From: JANQPX01 sp039197065
GTDB taxonomy: Bacteria; Pseudomonadota; Alphaproteobacteria; Geminicoccales; Geminicoccaceae
Assembly (NCBI GenBank): GCA_039197065.1
Contig: JBCCUL010000026.1
Span: forward strand, 1 to 64,000
Length of the DNA stretch: 64,000 nucleotides
Reading direction: 5' to 3'
The notes under the pieces were generated by a model, which was given only the letters and a program-made list of their open reading frames with translations, did no database searches and had not been told where the DNA came from. This document shows positions 16,508 through 26,154 of this stretch, piece by piece (the first letter of the stretch is position 1; each line of letters starts with the position of its first letter). The position numbers and the translations under genes were made by a program.

Positions 16508-17578
16508 ATGACCACCAGAACCGAGAGCGCATCGCACAAGCCCAGAAAGCGCACGCCGCGCCGGATCTGCTATCTGACGCTCGAGCCGGCGGAGCCCAAT
16601 AACGAGGCCAAGCATCGAGGGATCATCAAGGCGTCCTGGTTTATCGACGGCCTCTTGATCGGCCTGATCGTTCTGAACGTGCTGGCGGTCATTCTGGAAT
16701 CGGTGCCAAGCATCGAGGCGCGTTTTGCCCGAGCTTTTCTCTGGTTCGAACGTGTCTCGGTCGCCGTGTTCACGATCGAATACATCATCCGCCTTTGGTC
16801 CGCAGTCGAAGAGAACGAGGAAACCGCGAAAAAGCCCTGGCGTGCGCGTCTCAGCTATGCGCTGCGCCCGCTTTCCATCGCCGACCTACTGGCCATTCTC
16901 CCCTTCTATCTGAGCGCGCTGATCAATATCGACCTCCGCATGCTGCGCGCCCTTCGCCTGCTGCGGGTGCTCAAGCTCAGCCGTTACTCCACCTCGATCG
17001 GGCTTCTCCTGGATGCGCTAAGGAGCGAGGCGCGCGCGATCGCAGCCGCCATCTTCATCCTCAGCCTTCTTGTCCTGATCGCCGCCAGCTTCGCCTATGT
17101 CGCCGAGCAGCATGTTCAGCCCGAAGCCTTCGGCACCATACCGGATGCGCTCTGGTGGGCGGTGATCACCATGACGACGGTCGGCTTCGGCGATGTCGTG
17201 CCGATGACGCCGTTCGGGAAAGTGATCGGCTCCATCATCGCAGTGATCGGCATTGGCATGGTGGCGCTGCCCGCCGGGCTCCTGGCGGCGGCTTTCTCCG
17301 AACAGCTTCATCTGCGCGATCACCGCTTTGAAACCGAGGTCGAAGCCCGGCTGGTCGACGGCAAGATCTCCAAGCAGGAGAGAGCGGATCTCGAAGAGAT
17401 CAGGAAGCGCCTCGGCCTGCGCAGCGCTGAGGCTGACATGATCCTGCACAATGTGCTGCGCGAGGCCCGGATTGAGCCGCCAAGCTGCCCCCACTGCGGC
17501 AAGCCGCTCATGAAGGAAGTCCCCATTTCCACGCTGCGCGCGCGCCGCCATTCCGGCAAAGGTCTCCTCGGATCTTAG
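16508..17578 (+). CDS. voltage-gated potassium channel (Kv-type) with C-terminal zinc-ribbon-like motif
   Basis: 356-residue ion transporter family channel. Six membrane segments: S1 about 46-66, S4 with regularly spaced arginines (R-M-L-R-A-L-R-L-L-R-V-L-K) about 144-158, and a pore with selectivity filter T-V-G-F-G-D at 224-229 followed by S6 with G-M-V-A-L-P-A-G. A soluble tail of about 75 residues contains C-P-H-C-G-K-P near 331, half of a zinc-ribbon-like knuckle. Selectivity for K+ follows from the filter. ATG at 16508; a TTG two codons earlier is possible. Confidence 0.9.
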   Translation: MTTRTESASHKPRKRTPRRICYLTLEPAEPNNEAKHRGIIKASWFIDGLLIGLIVLNVLAVILESVPSIEARFARAFLWFERVSVAVFTIEYIIRLWSAVEENEETAKKPWRARLSYALRPLSIADLLAILPFYLSALINIDLRMLRALRLLRVLKLSRYSTSIGLLLDALRSEARAIAAAIFILSLLVLIAASFAYVAEQHVQPEAFGTIPDALWWAVITMTTVGFGDVVPMTPFGKVIGSIIAVIGIGMVALPAGLLAAAFSEQLHLRDHRFETEVEARLVDGKISKQERADLEEIRKRLGLRSAEADMILHNVLREARIEPPSCPHCGKPLMKEVPISTLRARRHSGKGLLGS

Positions 17579-17645
17579 TGGCAGTGGCGTGGCCACGTCA
17601 TAGGACTCGGGCCGCCCTTGCCTGGCTCGACGGTATGCGGCCCGG
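17576..17645 (+). repeat. stop-codon palindromic repeat, copy F
   Basis: TAG, hairpin GTGGCGTGGCCAC (17584-17596), then GTCATAGGACTCGGGCCGCC, GCCTGGCTCGACGGTATGC (ending 17638) and GGCCCGG. The middle and right parts match copies E and G. Confidence 0.75.
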
Positions 17646-17856
17646 TTTTCGAAAGCCATTAAGGACGTGCGCAGCGTCAGGAGATCGCACCCGCCCTTTT
17701 CAGCGTCGAAAGTGACGCCGCTGGAACGTTGGTCCGGCTGCCTGCAATCAGGGCGTTTGCATCATCAGCATTCTCTATCTCTGTTAACGCTTTTTTGGGT
17801 TCTGTTGGCATAGGGTCATCCGCGATGTTTTGAGAAATGCCTGATAAGGAGCCATC

Positions 17857-20463
17857 ATGCAGCTGAATTTGAGCTTTGGTCAGCGGTGTTTTGCCTTGCT
17901 CGGCCTTCCGACCGCATTCCTGTTGATGGTGAGCGCATGGGTCATGGTCGAGCGGTGGCAGACTGCAGATGACCTGACGCGCCTCGGCACGCTGGCTAAA
18001 GCGGCGCCGATGATCAGCGGCGTCGTTCACGAGCTGCAAAAGGAACGGGGTCGGTCGGCCGGCTATATCGGCAGTCGTGGCAAGCAATTCAGCCAGCAAC
18101 TCAATCAGCAGCGGCCCGTTACAAACGCGGCCATCGAACAATATCGGGCAACACTCGAAGATTTGGACAGATCCGCCTATGGTCCGGACTTCCCTGTCCT
18201 GCTGGACGAAGTCGATCAGAGGCTTGCGCAGCTCGCTGAAAAACGCCGTCAGGTCAGCGCGTTTTCGCTGACGGTCGGCGAGATGGCGGGTTACTACACC
18301 GGCACGATCAACAAGCTTCTCGAAAGCATCAACGTCGTCTCGCTGGCTGCGAGCGGCGACGAGCTGATCAGGACCACACGCGCCTATGATTCCGTTCTCC
18401 TGGCCAAGGAGCGCGCTGGCCTCGAGCGGGCCATGGGCGCCAATGGCTTCGGTAATGGCAAGTTCGCGCCCAATATCCACCGTCGTTTCGTCGATCTTGT
18501 CGGTCAGCAAAGAGCTTTTCTCGCCACCTTCCAGGCGGCTGCAACGCCAAAGCAGAAGGCCCTCGCTGAGAGTCTGCTGAACGGCCCCATCATCGACGAG
18601 GTCCAGCGCCTGCGCGATATCGCGATCAGCAGCCCCTTCACGGCTGATCTCCAGGGTGTGACCGGTCCCGTCTGGTTTGCCGCCATCACCGACAAGATCG
18701 AGCAGATGAAGCAGCTGGAAGATTATCTCGCCGCCGATCTCGTGAGCCTTGCAGACCAGGGCAAAACAAGCGCCTCCCTGGCCTTCTGGATTCTGGCAGC
18801 GTCGCTCACCATGGGGATCGTCGTCATCTGCGCCTTCGGCTGGTATCTGGGCAAGGATGTGGTGCATGCGATCCAGGACATCGTTGCCGCGATCAGCAAG
18901 CTCGCTGCCGGAGAAAAGGCGGAAATCAAGGGCGGCAATCGCAAAGACGAGCTTGGCAGGCTGTGCCGATCCCTCGAGACCGTCTATCAAAAAGGCCTCG
19001 AAGCCGCACGTTTGCGCTCCGCATTGGATAGCTGCAGCACCAGCATCCTGGTGACCAACGGCCGGGCGGACATCATATACGTCAATCCCACCATGCAAGA
19101 GCTTCTCGCCGGCCAGATGCAGCATCTGGGTCTCTCGGACATCAAGCAGTTGATGGGAACCAACATCGAAGCCTTGGGATTGTCGAAAGCCGAGGTGGTC
19201 GATTCGAAGACCGGCGGACAAGCTGCGCGGGAGATCGAGGCGGCTCTCGGCGACCGACGGCTTCGCTATGTCGCCAATTCCATCGCCAACCAGTCGGGCA
19301 CCTATCTCGGCACGGTCCTGGAATGCTCCGATCTCACGGAAGACCTCACCATCCAGGAAGAAATCGACAGCGTCATTCAAGCCGCCCGTCAAGGCGACTT
19401 CAAGAAGACCGTCAACTGCTCCGGTGTCGATGGCGTTCAGGCCAAGCTGGCCGACGGTCTCAATCAGCTGAACGGCGTGGTTGGCCGAGCCGTCGACGAA
19501 CTCGCCGTGATGCTCAAGGCCATGGCGAACGGTGATCTTTCCAAGCGCATCGACACCGACTATCAGGGCCGGCTTGGCGACCTCAAGGATGACGCGAACG
19601 GCACGGCCGACCGCCTTGCCGATATCGTCAGGCAGATTCAGGAAGCCGCGGGCGAGGTCGGCAATGCAGCGTCCGAAATCAGCGCCGGCACCGAAGACCT
19701 GTCCAGGCGCACCGAACAGGCAGCCGCCAATATCGAAGAAACGGCGGCATCCACCGAAGAGGTGGCTGCGACAGTCAGGCAGAATGCCGAGAACGCCAGG
19801 ACGGCAAGCGATGTCGCCAGCAAGGCGGACAGCACCGCTCAGACGGGCGGCGATGTGGTCAAGCAGGCGGTCACCGCGATGGCGGGCATCGAGGACTCGG
19901 CGCAGCGAATCACCGAAATCATCGGCGTCATCGATGAAATTGCGTTCCAGACCAACCTTCTCGCCCTGAACGCCAGTGTCGAAGCCGCGCGCGCCGGTGA
20001 AGCCGGCAAGGGCTTTGCCGTGGTTGCTCAGGAAGTCCGGCAATTGGCGCAGCGATCGGCTCAGGCCGCTTCCGATATCAAATCGCTGATCCAGGACAGT
20101 AACGGCCAGGTCAAGAGCGGCGTGGCGCTCGTCGGCCAGGCCGGTGAAGCCCTGTCCGAGATCGTCGACTCCGTCGGCAAGGTCGCCTCCATCGTCAAGG
20201 ACATCTCGACGGCATCGCAGGAACAGGCCCTGGGCGTGCAGGAGATCAACAACTCGATCACCAGCATGGACGAGATGACCCAGCAAAACTCCGCACTGGT
20301 CGAAGAGAGCACCGCCGCGTCACGCGCACTCGGCGATCAGGCCGGCAGGCTCACCCAGCTCATGGACTTCTTCAAGATCGACAAGGTTTCGCACCGCACC
20401 GCATCCGGGACGGCAGGAAGTCAGAAGGCCTCAGGTAAGCGAACGCTCGTTGAGGTTGCCTAA
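17857..20463 (+). CDS. methyl-accepting chemotaxis protein with NIT and PAS domains
   Basis: 868-residue chemoreceptor. An N-terminal membrane helix (about 11-30), a periplasmic NIT-type (nitrate/nitrite-sensing) helical domain with K-E-R-G-R-S-A-G-Y near 60, a second helix (about 307-332), a HAMP-like linker, a PAS domain (about 385-490, with S-I-L-V-T-N-G-R-A-D-I-I-Y-V-N-P), another HAMP-like stretch, and the MCP signalling hairpin tip with I-A-F-Q-T-N-L-L-A-L-N-A-S-V-E-A-A-R-A-G-E near 690-715. It ends with basic residues, no CheR pentapeptide. AAGGAG ribosome site 5 nt before the ATG. Ligand unknown; no che genes adjacent. Confidence 0.92.
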   Translation: MQLNLSFGQRCFALLGLPTAFLLMVSAWVMVERWQTADDLTRLGTLAKAAPMISGVVHELQKERGRSAGYIGSRGKQFSQQLNQQRPVTNAAIEQYRATLEDLDRSAYGPDFPVLLDEVDQRLAQLAEKRRQVSAFSLTVGEMAGYYTGTINKLLESINVVSLAASGDELIRTTRAYDSVLLAKERAGLERAMGANGFGNGKFAPNIHRRFVDLVGQQRAFLATFQAAATPKQKALAESLLNGPIIDEVQRLRDIAISSPFTADLQGVTGPVWFAAITDKIEQMKQLEDYLAADLVSLADQGKTSASLAFWILAASLTMGIVVICAFGWYLGKDVVHAIQDIVAAISKLAAGEKAEIKGGNRKDELGRLCRSLETVYQKGLEAARLRSALDSCSTSILVTNGRADIIYVNPTMQELLAGQMQHLGLSDIKQLMGTNIEALGLSKAEVVDSKTGGQAAREIEAALGDRRLRYVANSIANQSGTYLGTVLECSDLTEDLTIQEEIDSVIQAARQGDFKKTVNCSGVDGVQAKLADGLNQLNGVVGRAVDELAVMLKAMANGDLSKRIDTDYQGRLGDLKDDANGTADRLADIVRQIQEAAGEVGNAASEISAGTEDLSRRTEQAAANIEETAASTEEVAATVRQNAENARTASDVASKADSTAQTGGDVVKQAVTAMAGIEDSAQRITEIIGVIDEIAFQTNLLALNASVEAARAGEAGKGFAVVAQEVRQLAQRSAQAASDIKSLIQDSNGQVKSGVALVGQAGEALSEIVDSVGKVASIVKDISTASQEQALGVQEINNSITSMDEMTQQNSALVEESTAASRALGDQAGRLTQLMDFFKIDKVSHRTASGTAGSQKASGKRTLVEVA

Positions 20464-20524
20464 TGGTCCGGTTCAATCGAGCAGTTCTCAAGTAACCGAT
20501 CGCGGCGGCCGCAAGCAGCCCAGA

Positions 20525-20575
20525 ACTCCTGGTTCTTGTGTCTCGATCATGAGAGCGTCTCATGATCGAGACGAA
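20525..20575 (+). repeat. intergenic palindromic unit 1
   Basis: ACTCCTGGTTCTTGTG followed by a perfect palindrome with 15-bp arms (20540-20554 and 20558-20572) around GCG. The same left flank precedes unit 2 on the opposite strand. Confidence 0.7.
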
Positions 20576-20987
20576 CCACGAGCGTTTTTCCTGAACAGGC
20601 GGAACCATCTGTTCCGAGAGAAAATGACGCGAAACGAAGAGATAGAACGCGCATCCCGATGACGTCCGATCGGGATCCGCTCCGGGACATCGATCCGAAC
20701 AAAGCAATCAGCGGCGCTTGCAAGAACCGATAAATCGCCAACGAGACAGAGCAGCGACATCTTACTCTTCCGAAGACTTACTCTTCCGAAGACGTCCCTG
20801 CCCCGTTGATGTCACTACATCATTCGATGCCCCCATGCGCTGAGGCTTCGTCCTGTAAGATCAATCGGCTGTGATCGCCGCAAAGAAAGACGACCATTGT
20901 GGTCGCCCCGCTTCATCTAATCTTTTTGTCCCATTCTCCTATCGATCAGGCGTTTCGACCTGATCGGAAACAGCTCACCTGGTCCAG

Positions 20988-21035
20988 TTCGATCACAAGA
21001 GGCTCTTGTGATCGAAACACAAGAAGCAGGAGTCC
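20988..21035 (-). repeat. intergenic palindromic unit 2
   Basis: Minus strand: ACTCCTGCTTCTTGTG leads into a palindrome with 14-bp arms (21016-21003 and 21001-20988). Compared with unit 1 the inner stem bases differ on both arms in a compensatory way, so pairing is kept. Confidence 0.7.
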
Positions 21036-21200
21036 TGGGATGATGGTGATCCTTGTGATCGTTCACTCGAAAATGACCTGATGACACCGGATCAACAGGG
21101 TAGCCAAGCCCCAAAAAAACCGATGGGATTGCCGAAGAAGATTATCCAGGTCTAAAACGCATCCGCAGCCGCCAAGCGAACGGCCTCCAGCGTTCACAGA

Positions 21201-21566
21201 TCACTCCGGTCGCCACGCCTCATAGTCACCGGTGGCGCGCGCCCGCGCCCCGCCGCGCTGAACGGCGCCTGGCGGCAGATAGGCTTCCGTCGTGCCCGTC
21301 GGATTGGGCATCGGCTCCTTCTCGAAATGAGGCGACGGAAGAGGCGTTTCCGAGGGCAGTTCCTTGATCCGACCGTGCAGCCAGCCAACCCAGCCAGGCG
21401 GCACCCGGGTCGGCTCCGCCTCTTTACTGAAGACCACCCAGCGCCGCTCGCGCTGGCCGGGCGCTGACCGTTTCTCACGATAATAGCGATTGCCGTAGGC
21501 GTCCTCACCGACCTGCTCACCGCTGAGCCAAGTCTTGAACAATGTGAAGAAACTGTTGGTGCCCAT
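21201..21566 (-). CDS. NDUFA12-family NADH:ubiquinone oxidoreductase subunit
   Basis: 121 residues, the bacterial homologue of the complex I accessory subunit NDUFA12 (B17.2). Seen are G-x-D-x-x-G-N-R-Y-Y near residue 20, R-R-W-V-V-F (family: R-R-W-V-x-Y), P-P-G-W-x-G-W-L-H near 56, and the proline-rich tail with the Y-x-x-W-R-P-E ending. In alphaproteobacteria it is part of complex I but usually encoded outside the nuo operon, as here. Start at 21566 (M-G-T-N) fits the family; 37 upstream codons are open but unlike it. Confidence 0.92.
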   Translation of the reverse strand: MGTNSFFTLFKTWLSGEQVGEDAYGNRYYREKRSAPGQRERRWVVFSKEAEPTRVPPGWVGWLHGRIKELPSETPLPSPHFEKEPMPNPTGTTEAYLPPGAVQRGGARARATGDYEAWRPE

Positions 21567-22269
21567 GGCCGAGAAACCACTCCTTTGGCGATCGCGCGCC
21601 GACATCGCACGTCGTCGCACTATGAGCGGCGGATGGTCACCGGTCCAGCTCGATTTTGTCGCGCCCATCTTTTCCACATGATGTGGATAAGTTTTTCCCG
21701 GCCGTTGCTTTTTTGTTCCAAATCCAGCATCTCCAGCGGCTGGAGATTGAGATCAAGCACCCAATTCCTCCACCCTAGCCGACCTCCAATAGGATCCACA
21801 TCCAGCATCTCCAGACCCGAATTTGCCTGCCTTTCGAGAGATCGCCTTTGCGAACGCCTTTCGAGTTTTCCCGGAAATTTCCACTGCGCCGCCGGAAAAA
21901 TACTACATCTAGTGGCCGTTGCGTTATCGAGGGGATAGATATATGATCATCGACGCTGAAAAAGCCTGCCGGCAGCGACGCCGAAATCCCATGTCGAGAC
22001 CGGCGGCGAAGCGATGAAAATGCTAACTGCCTGCTAAGCTTGAAGGATCTGAAAACAAACGGACGGGATGACGGCGGGCATCGTCGGGATTTGACGCCGA
22101 ATTTTGTGACTTAATCGTTGCCGTGTGGTCAGGAAGAGCCTAAAACTCAGTTGAGCTGATAAAGATTGAGCGTAACTGTGTTGATTCAACTGGACCTACG
22201 GCTTGCAGACAAACGCGACGACCCGTTCCGAAACGGGCCGATCGTCGATGCCGGAATGGAGCCTGGTTG
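21567..22269. other. 703-bp divergent region upstream of nrdJ
   Basis: No gene is supported. It holds two head-to-head DnaA-box matches (21670-21690), a hairpin ATCTCCAGC/GCTGGAGAT at 21729-21747, and a 15-bp direct repeat ATCCAGCATCTCCAG at 21722-21736 and 21800-21814. I cannot see a cobalamin riboswitch. Promoters of NDUFA12 and nrdJ should lie here. Confidence 0.55.
21670..21690. promoter_or_regulatory. paired DnaA-box matches
   Basis: TTTTCCACA (21670-21678) and TGTGGATAA (21682-21690), both fitting TTWTNCACA, face each other 3 nt apart. Confidence 0.45.
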
Positions 22270-25200
22270 ATGAAGATAGAGCGCGCTTTCACCACCGCCG
22301 GAACCTGCCCTTACGAGGGCATTGCGTTCCGCACGGCGACGAGTGAGATTCGCAACCCCGACGGTTCGGTGGTGTTCAAGCTTGACGATATCGACGTGCC
22401 GGCCGCCTGGTCGCAGGTGGCTGTCGATGTGCTTGCTCAGAAATATTTCAGGAAAGCCGGCGTGCCGGCCGTGCTGAAGACGGCTGCAGAGAAAGGCGTG
22501 CCGGCCTGGCTGCGGCCGAGGAAGCCGGACAGCAAAGAGTTGAAGAAGCTGCCGGAGGAAGCGCGCTTCGGCGGCGAGCTGTCCGCCAAGCAGGTTTTCG
22601 ATCGCCTCGCCGGCACCTGGACCTATTGGGGGTGGAAGGGCGGTTACTTCGACAGCGAAGAGGACGCGCTGGCGTTCTATGACGAGCATCGCCACATGCT
22701 CGCCACCCAGCGTTGCGCGCCGAACTCGCCGCAATGGTTCAACACCGGCCTGCACTGGGCCTATGGTATCGATGGACCGGCCCAAGGACATTATTTCGCC
22801 GATCCGAAATCCGGCGAGGTCAAGAAATCCGAAAGCGCCTATGAACGGCCCCAGCCCCATGCCTGTTTCATCCAGAGCGTCGACGACGATCTGGTGAACG
22901 CCGGCGGCATCATGGACCTTTGGGTGCGCGAGGCCAGGCTCTTTAAGTATGGGTCGGGAACGGGCTCGAACTTCTCGAAGCTGCGTGGTGCCGACGAACC
23001 GCTTTCCGGCGGCGGCAGGTCCTCGGGGCTGATGAGCTTCCTCAAAATCGGCGATCGCGCTGCGGGGGCAATCAAATCGGGAGGCACGACCAGGCGCGCG
23101 GCCAAGATGGTCACCGTCGACGTCGATCATCCCGACATCGAAGAGTTCGTGAACTGGAAGGTGGTGGAGGAGCAAAAAGTTGCGGCGCTGGTCGCCGGCT
23201 CCAAGCTGATGAACCGCCATCTGAACGAGGTTCTCGGCGCCTGCCATCGAGGCGCCCTCGACGGCGAAGCGCGGTTCGATCCCAAAGAGAATCCGGAGCT
23301 GAAAAAAGCCATCAAGGCGGCCCGCCTCGTGATGCTGCCGGAAAACGCCATCCAACAGACGATCCTGTTCGCGCGCCAGGGCTACACCCAGCTCGAGATC
23401 CCCACTTACACCACCGACTGGGACAGTGACGCCTATCTGACCGTGGCCGGCCAGAACTCGAACAACTCGATCCGGGTCAGCAATGATTTTCTGGAGCGGG
23501 TGAAGGGCGGCGGCAGCTGGGAGCTCACCGAGCGCACCGGCGGCAAGGTTGCGAAGACCCTGAAGGCGCGCGATCTCTGGGATCAGATTTCGAGAGCCGC
23601 CTGGGGCAGCGCCGATCCCGGCGTGCAATATGACACCACGATCAATGAGTGGCACACCTGCCCCATCTCGGGTCGGATCAACGCATCCAACCCCTGCTCG
23701 GAATATATGTTCCTCGACGACACCGCCTGTAATCTGGCGTCGCTCAATCTCATCACGTTCCTTAACGAAGACGGCTCCTTCGACACCGAGCGCTTCGCCC
23801 ATGGCGTGCGTCTCTGGACGGTGGTGCTCGAGATTTCGGTGATGATGGCGCAATACCCGTCCGAGCGGATCGCCGAACTCTCCTATCGCTACCGCACGCT
23901 CGGCCTCGGCTACGCCAATCTCGGCGGCATGCTGATGGCGCGCGGCATCAGCTATGACAGTCCCGAGGGACGGGCGATCGCCGGCGCGATCACGGCGCTG
24001 ATGACCGGCGTCACCTATGCCGTCTCGGCGGAAATGGCCAAGGAGCAGGGACCGTTCCCGGGCTACGAGCCGAACAAGGATGAGATGCTTCGGGTGATCC
24101 GCAATCACCGGCGTGCCGCCCACGGCGAAAAGCGCGACTATGAAGCACTGTCGGTTCGGCCGGTGCCGCTGGACAGCGCGAATGTCGACTGGCGGGATCT
24201 CGTCGATGCGGCTGAAGCGGCTTGGGATAGCGCTCTTGAACTTGGCGAAGCCCACGGCTTCCGCAATGCCCAGACCACGGTGATCGCGCCCACCGGCACG
24301 ATCGGCCTGGTGATGGATTGCGACACCACCGGCATCGAGCCTGATTTCGCGCTCGTGAAGTTCAAGAAGCTGGCGGGCGGCGGTTACTTCAAGATCATCA
24401 ATCGCATGGTGCCGCGAGCGCTCGCCTCGCTCGGCTATGCGCCGGATCAGATCGAAAACATCATCCGCTATGCGGTCGGCCGCGGGTCCTTGAAGGACGC
24501 GCCCGAGATCAACCACCAGACGCTTCGGGCGAAGGGCTTCACGCCAGAGATTCTGGAACGGCTGGAACAGCAGCTGCCCAGCGCCTTCGACATCAAATAC
24601 GCGTTCAATCCCTACACGCTGGGACAGGACTTCTGCAAAGACGTTCTCGGGATCTCGGACGAGAAGCTCGCCGACTTCGAGCTGGATCTCCTGGCGGAGA
24701 TTGGCTTTACGAAAACACAATATGAGGCAGCTAACCTCTATTGCTGCGGCGCGATGACGGTCGAAGGAGCGCCTGGCCTCAAGGACGAGCATCTTCCGGT
24801 GTTCGACTGCGCCAATCCCTGCGGCCGGCTCGGCAAGCGGTTTCTCGCAACATCCAGCCACATCCGCATGATGGCGTCCGCTCAGCCCTTCATCTCAGGC
24901 GCTATTTCCAAGACCATCAACATGCCGGGCACGGCCACGGTCGAGGATTGCGGCGAAGCCTATATCGAAGCCTGGCAGCTTGGCCTCAAGGCCATGGCGC
25001 TCTATCGGGACGGCTCGAAGCTCTCGCAGCCGCTGTCCGCGATCGCTCTCGGCGATGACGTTCATGATGACGAGGAGGACGCGGTCGAAGCGCCGTCGGC
25101 CGAGCGCATCAAGGAGATTGCCGAGAAGGTGGTGCGCGCGGCGGTCGAGCGCCAGCGTCTGCCTAATCGACGTAAGGGCTACACGCAAAAAGCGACGGTC

Positions 25201-25911
25201 GGCGGGCACAAGGTCTATCTCCGGACTGGCGAATATGCCGACGGGCAGATCGGTGAGATCTTCATCGATATGCATAAAGAAGGCGCTGCCTTCCGTTCGC
25301 TGATGAACAGCTTCGCGATCGCCGTGTCGATCGGCCTTCAATATGGGGTGCCGCTCGAGGAGTTCGTCGAAGCGTTCGCCTATACCCGCTTCGAGCCGTC
25401 GGGCCCGGTGCAGGGCAACGATACGGTCAAGATGGCGAGCTCCGTGCTCGACTACATCTTCCGCGAGCTCGCGATCTCCTATCTCGATCGCAATGACCTC
25501 GCCCATGTCGATCCGTCCAATCTGCAGCCGGACAGCCTGAGCGACAGCCGAAAGGAACAGAAACTCAAACGGGATGACGGTGATGCCCTGGCGCGGATCG
25601 CGAGCAGCGGCTTCGTGCGCGGCAATCTTCGGCTCCTGCAGGGCGGCAGCGTTGATGCCGACCGGGCCGAAGCATCCCATCAACCTATTCACAGCCGGCA
25701 TGGATCCGATGGCGCAGCCGTCGGAACCGCGCTGGCGGTGAGTGACTCGCCGGAAGCGGCCGTTCTCGACGAACGGCTGGCTCAGGCGAGACTGGCGCGG
25801 CTGAAAGGGTACGAAGGTGATCCCTGCCCTAGCTGTGCCAACTTCACTCTGGTGCGTAGCGGCACTTGCCTGAAATGCGACACCTGCGGTTCGACGACGG
25901 GCTGCTCGTAA
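22270..25911 (+). CDS. nrdJ: vitamin B12-dependent ribonucleotide reductase (class II)
   Basis: 1213-residue adenosylcobalamin-dependent ribonucleotide reductase, making dNTP precursors without oxygen-dependent radical chemistry. Seen are R-C-A-P-N-S-P-Q-W-F-N-T-G near 155, Y-G-S-G-T-G-S-N-F near 230, N-P-C-S-E-Y-M-F-L-D-D-T-A-C-N-L-A-S-L-N (active-site and radical region), P-T-G-T-I-G-L-V-M-D-C-D-T-T-G-I-E-P, and a C-terminal C-x2-C...C-x4-C-x2-C cysteine cluster ending G-C-S that re-reduces the active site. ATG at 22270 follows a TTG. It stands alone with its own terminator; no nrdAB is in the window. Confidence 0.96.
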   Translation: MKIERAFTTAGTCPYEGIAFRTATSEIRNPDGSVVFKLDDIDVPAAWSQVAVDVLAQKYFRKAGVPAVLKTAAEKGVPAWLRPRKPDSKELKKLPEEARFGGELSAKQVFDRLAGTWTYWGWKGGYFDSEEDALAFYDEHRHMLATQRCAPNSPQWFNTGLHWAYGIDGPAQGHYFADPKSGEVKKSESAYERPQPHACFIQSVDDDLVNAGGIMDLWVREARLFKYGSGTGSNFSKLRGADEPLSGGGRSSGLMSFLKIGDRAAGAIKSGGTTRRAAKMVTVDVDHPDIEEFVNWKVVEEQKVAALVAGSKLMNRHLNEVLGACHRGALDGEARFDPKENPELKKAIKAARLVMLPENAIQQTILFARQGYTQLEIPTYTTDWDSDAYLTVAGQNSNNSIRVSNDFLERVKGGGSWELTERTGGKVAKTLKARDLWDQISRAAWGSADPGVQYDTTINEWHTCPISGRINASNPCSEYMFLDDTACNLASLNLITFLNEDGSFDTERFAHGVRLWTVVLEISVMMAQYPSERIAELSYRYRTLGLGYANLGGMLMARGISYDSPEGRAIAGAITALMTGVTYAVSAEMAKEQGPFPGYEPNKDEMLRVIRNHRRAAHGEKRDYEALSVRPVPLDSANVDWRDLVDAAEAAWDSALELGEAHGFRNAQTTVIAPTGTIGLVMDCDTTGIEPDFALVKFKKLAGGGYFKIINRMVPRALASLGYAPDQIENIIRYAVGRGSLKDAPEINHQTLRAKGFTPEILERLEQQLPSAFDIKYAFNPYTLGQDFCKDVLGISDEKLADFELDLLAEIGFTKTQYEAANLYCCGAMTVEGAPGLKDEHLPVFDCANPCGRLGKRFLATSSHIRMMASAQPFISGAISKTINMPGTATVEDCGEAYIEAWQLGLKAMALYRDGSKLSQPLSAIALGDDVHDDEEDAVEAPSAERIKEIAEKVVRAAVERQRLPNRRKGYTQKATVGGHKVYLRTGEYADGQIGEIFIDMHKEGAAFRSLMNSFAIAVSIGLQYGVPLEEFVEAFAYTRFEPSGPVQGNDTVKMASSVLDYIFRELAISYLDRNDLAHVDPSNLQPDSLSDSRKEQKLKRDDGDALARIASSGFVRGNLRLLQGGSVDADRAEASHQPIHSRHGSDGAAVGTALAVSDSPEAAVLDERLAQARLARLKGYEGDPCPSCANFTLVRSGTCLKCDTCGSTTGCS

Positions 25912-25981
25912 TGGCATTCAATGTAGCAAGGCTGCACTTCCCAACGTAGCAGAGACTTAAACTTCCTCCTCCCAAGCCTGC

Positions 25982-26015
25982 GGGCCCGGCATTCATGTGC
26001 CGGGCCCCTTTTTTT
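25982..26015 (+). terminator. nrdJ terminator
   Basis: GGGCCCGGCA-TTCATG-TGCCGGGCCC followed by CTTTTTTT. Strong intrinsic terminator 70 bp after the nrdJ stop. Confidence 0.93.
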
Positions 26016-26154
26016 ATCCACAATCCATTGAAATACGGCCACTTTTTGTTCTCTTGATTAAAAATCAACATCGCTTGATAAGAACTCCATCGACTCATTT
26101 GTTGCGGCGCAACAACTAAATGGTGATGTAATTTAGCCACAGATATGTGGAAAA
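26014..26154. promoter_or_regulatory. second pair of DnaA-box matches in an AT-rich stretch
   Basis: TTATCCACA (26014-26022, perfect) and TGTGGAAAA (26146-26154) in opposite orientation, with AT-rich sequence and GTTGCGGCGCAAC (26101-26113, palindrome) between them. Confidence 0.4.

Larger units (their letters stand above)
20464..21200. other. 737-bp intergenic block with palindromes
   Basis: No gene is supported. It contains two related long palindromes in opposite orientation (20540-20572 and 20988-21016) and a smaller hairpin GATCAGG/CCTGATC (20944-20965). Between them is a duplicated CTTACTCTTCCGAAGA (20761-20776 and again from about 20777). Short open frames here have no family resemblance. 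Confidence 0.6.

Noticed and set aside
17677..20286. 869-codon minus-strand open frame opposite the chemoreceptor
   Set aside because: Antisense shadow of a clear MCP gene; composition is the reflected codon pattern and no family is recognisable.
21691..22269. Cobalamin riboswitch upstream of nrdJ
   Set aside because: No B12-box-like element recognisable; B12-dependent reductases are not usually controlled this way.
22186..24861. 891-codon minus-strand open frame opposite nrdJ
   Set aside because: Shadow of NrdJ, a GC-rich codon effect; no domain resemblance.
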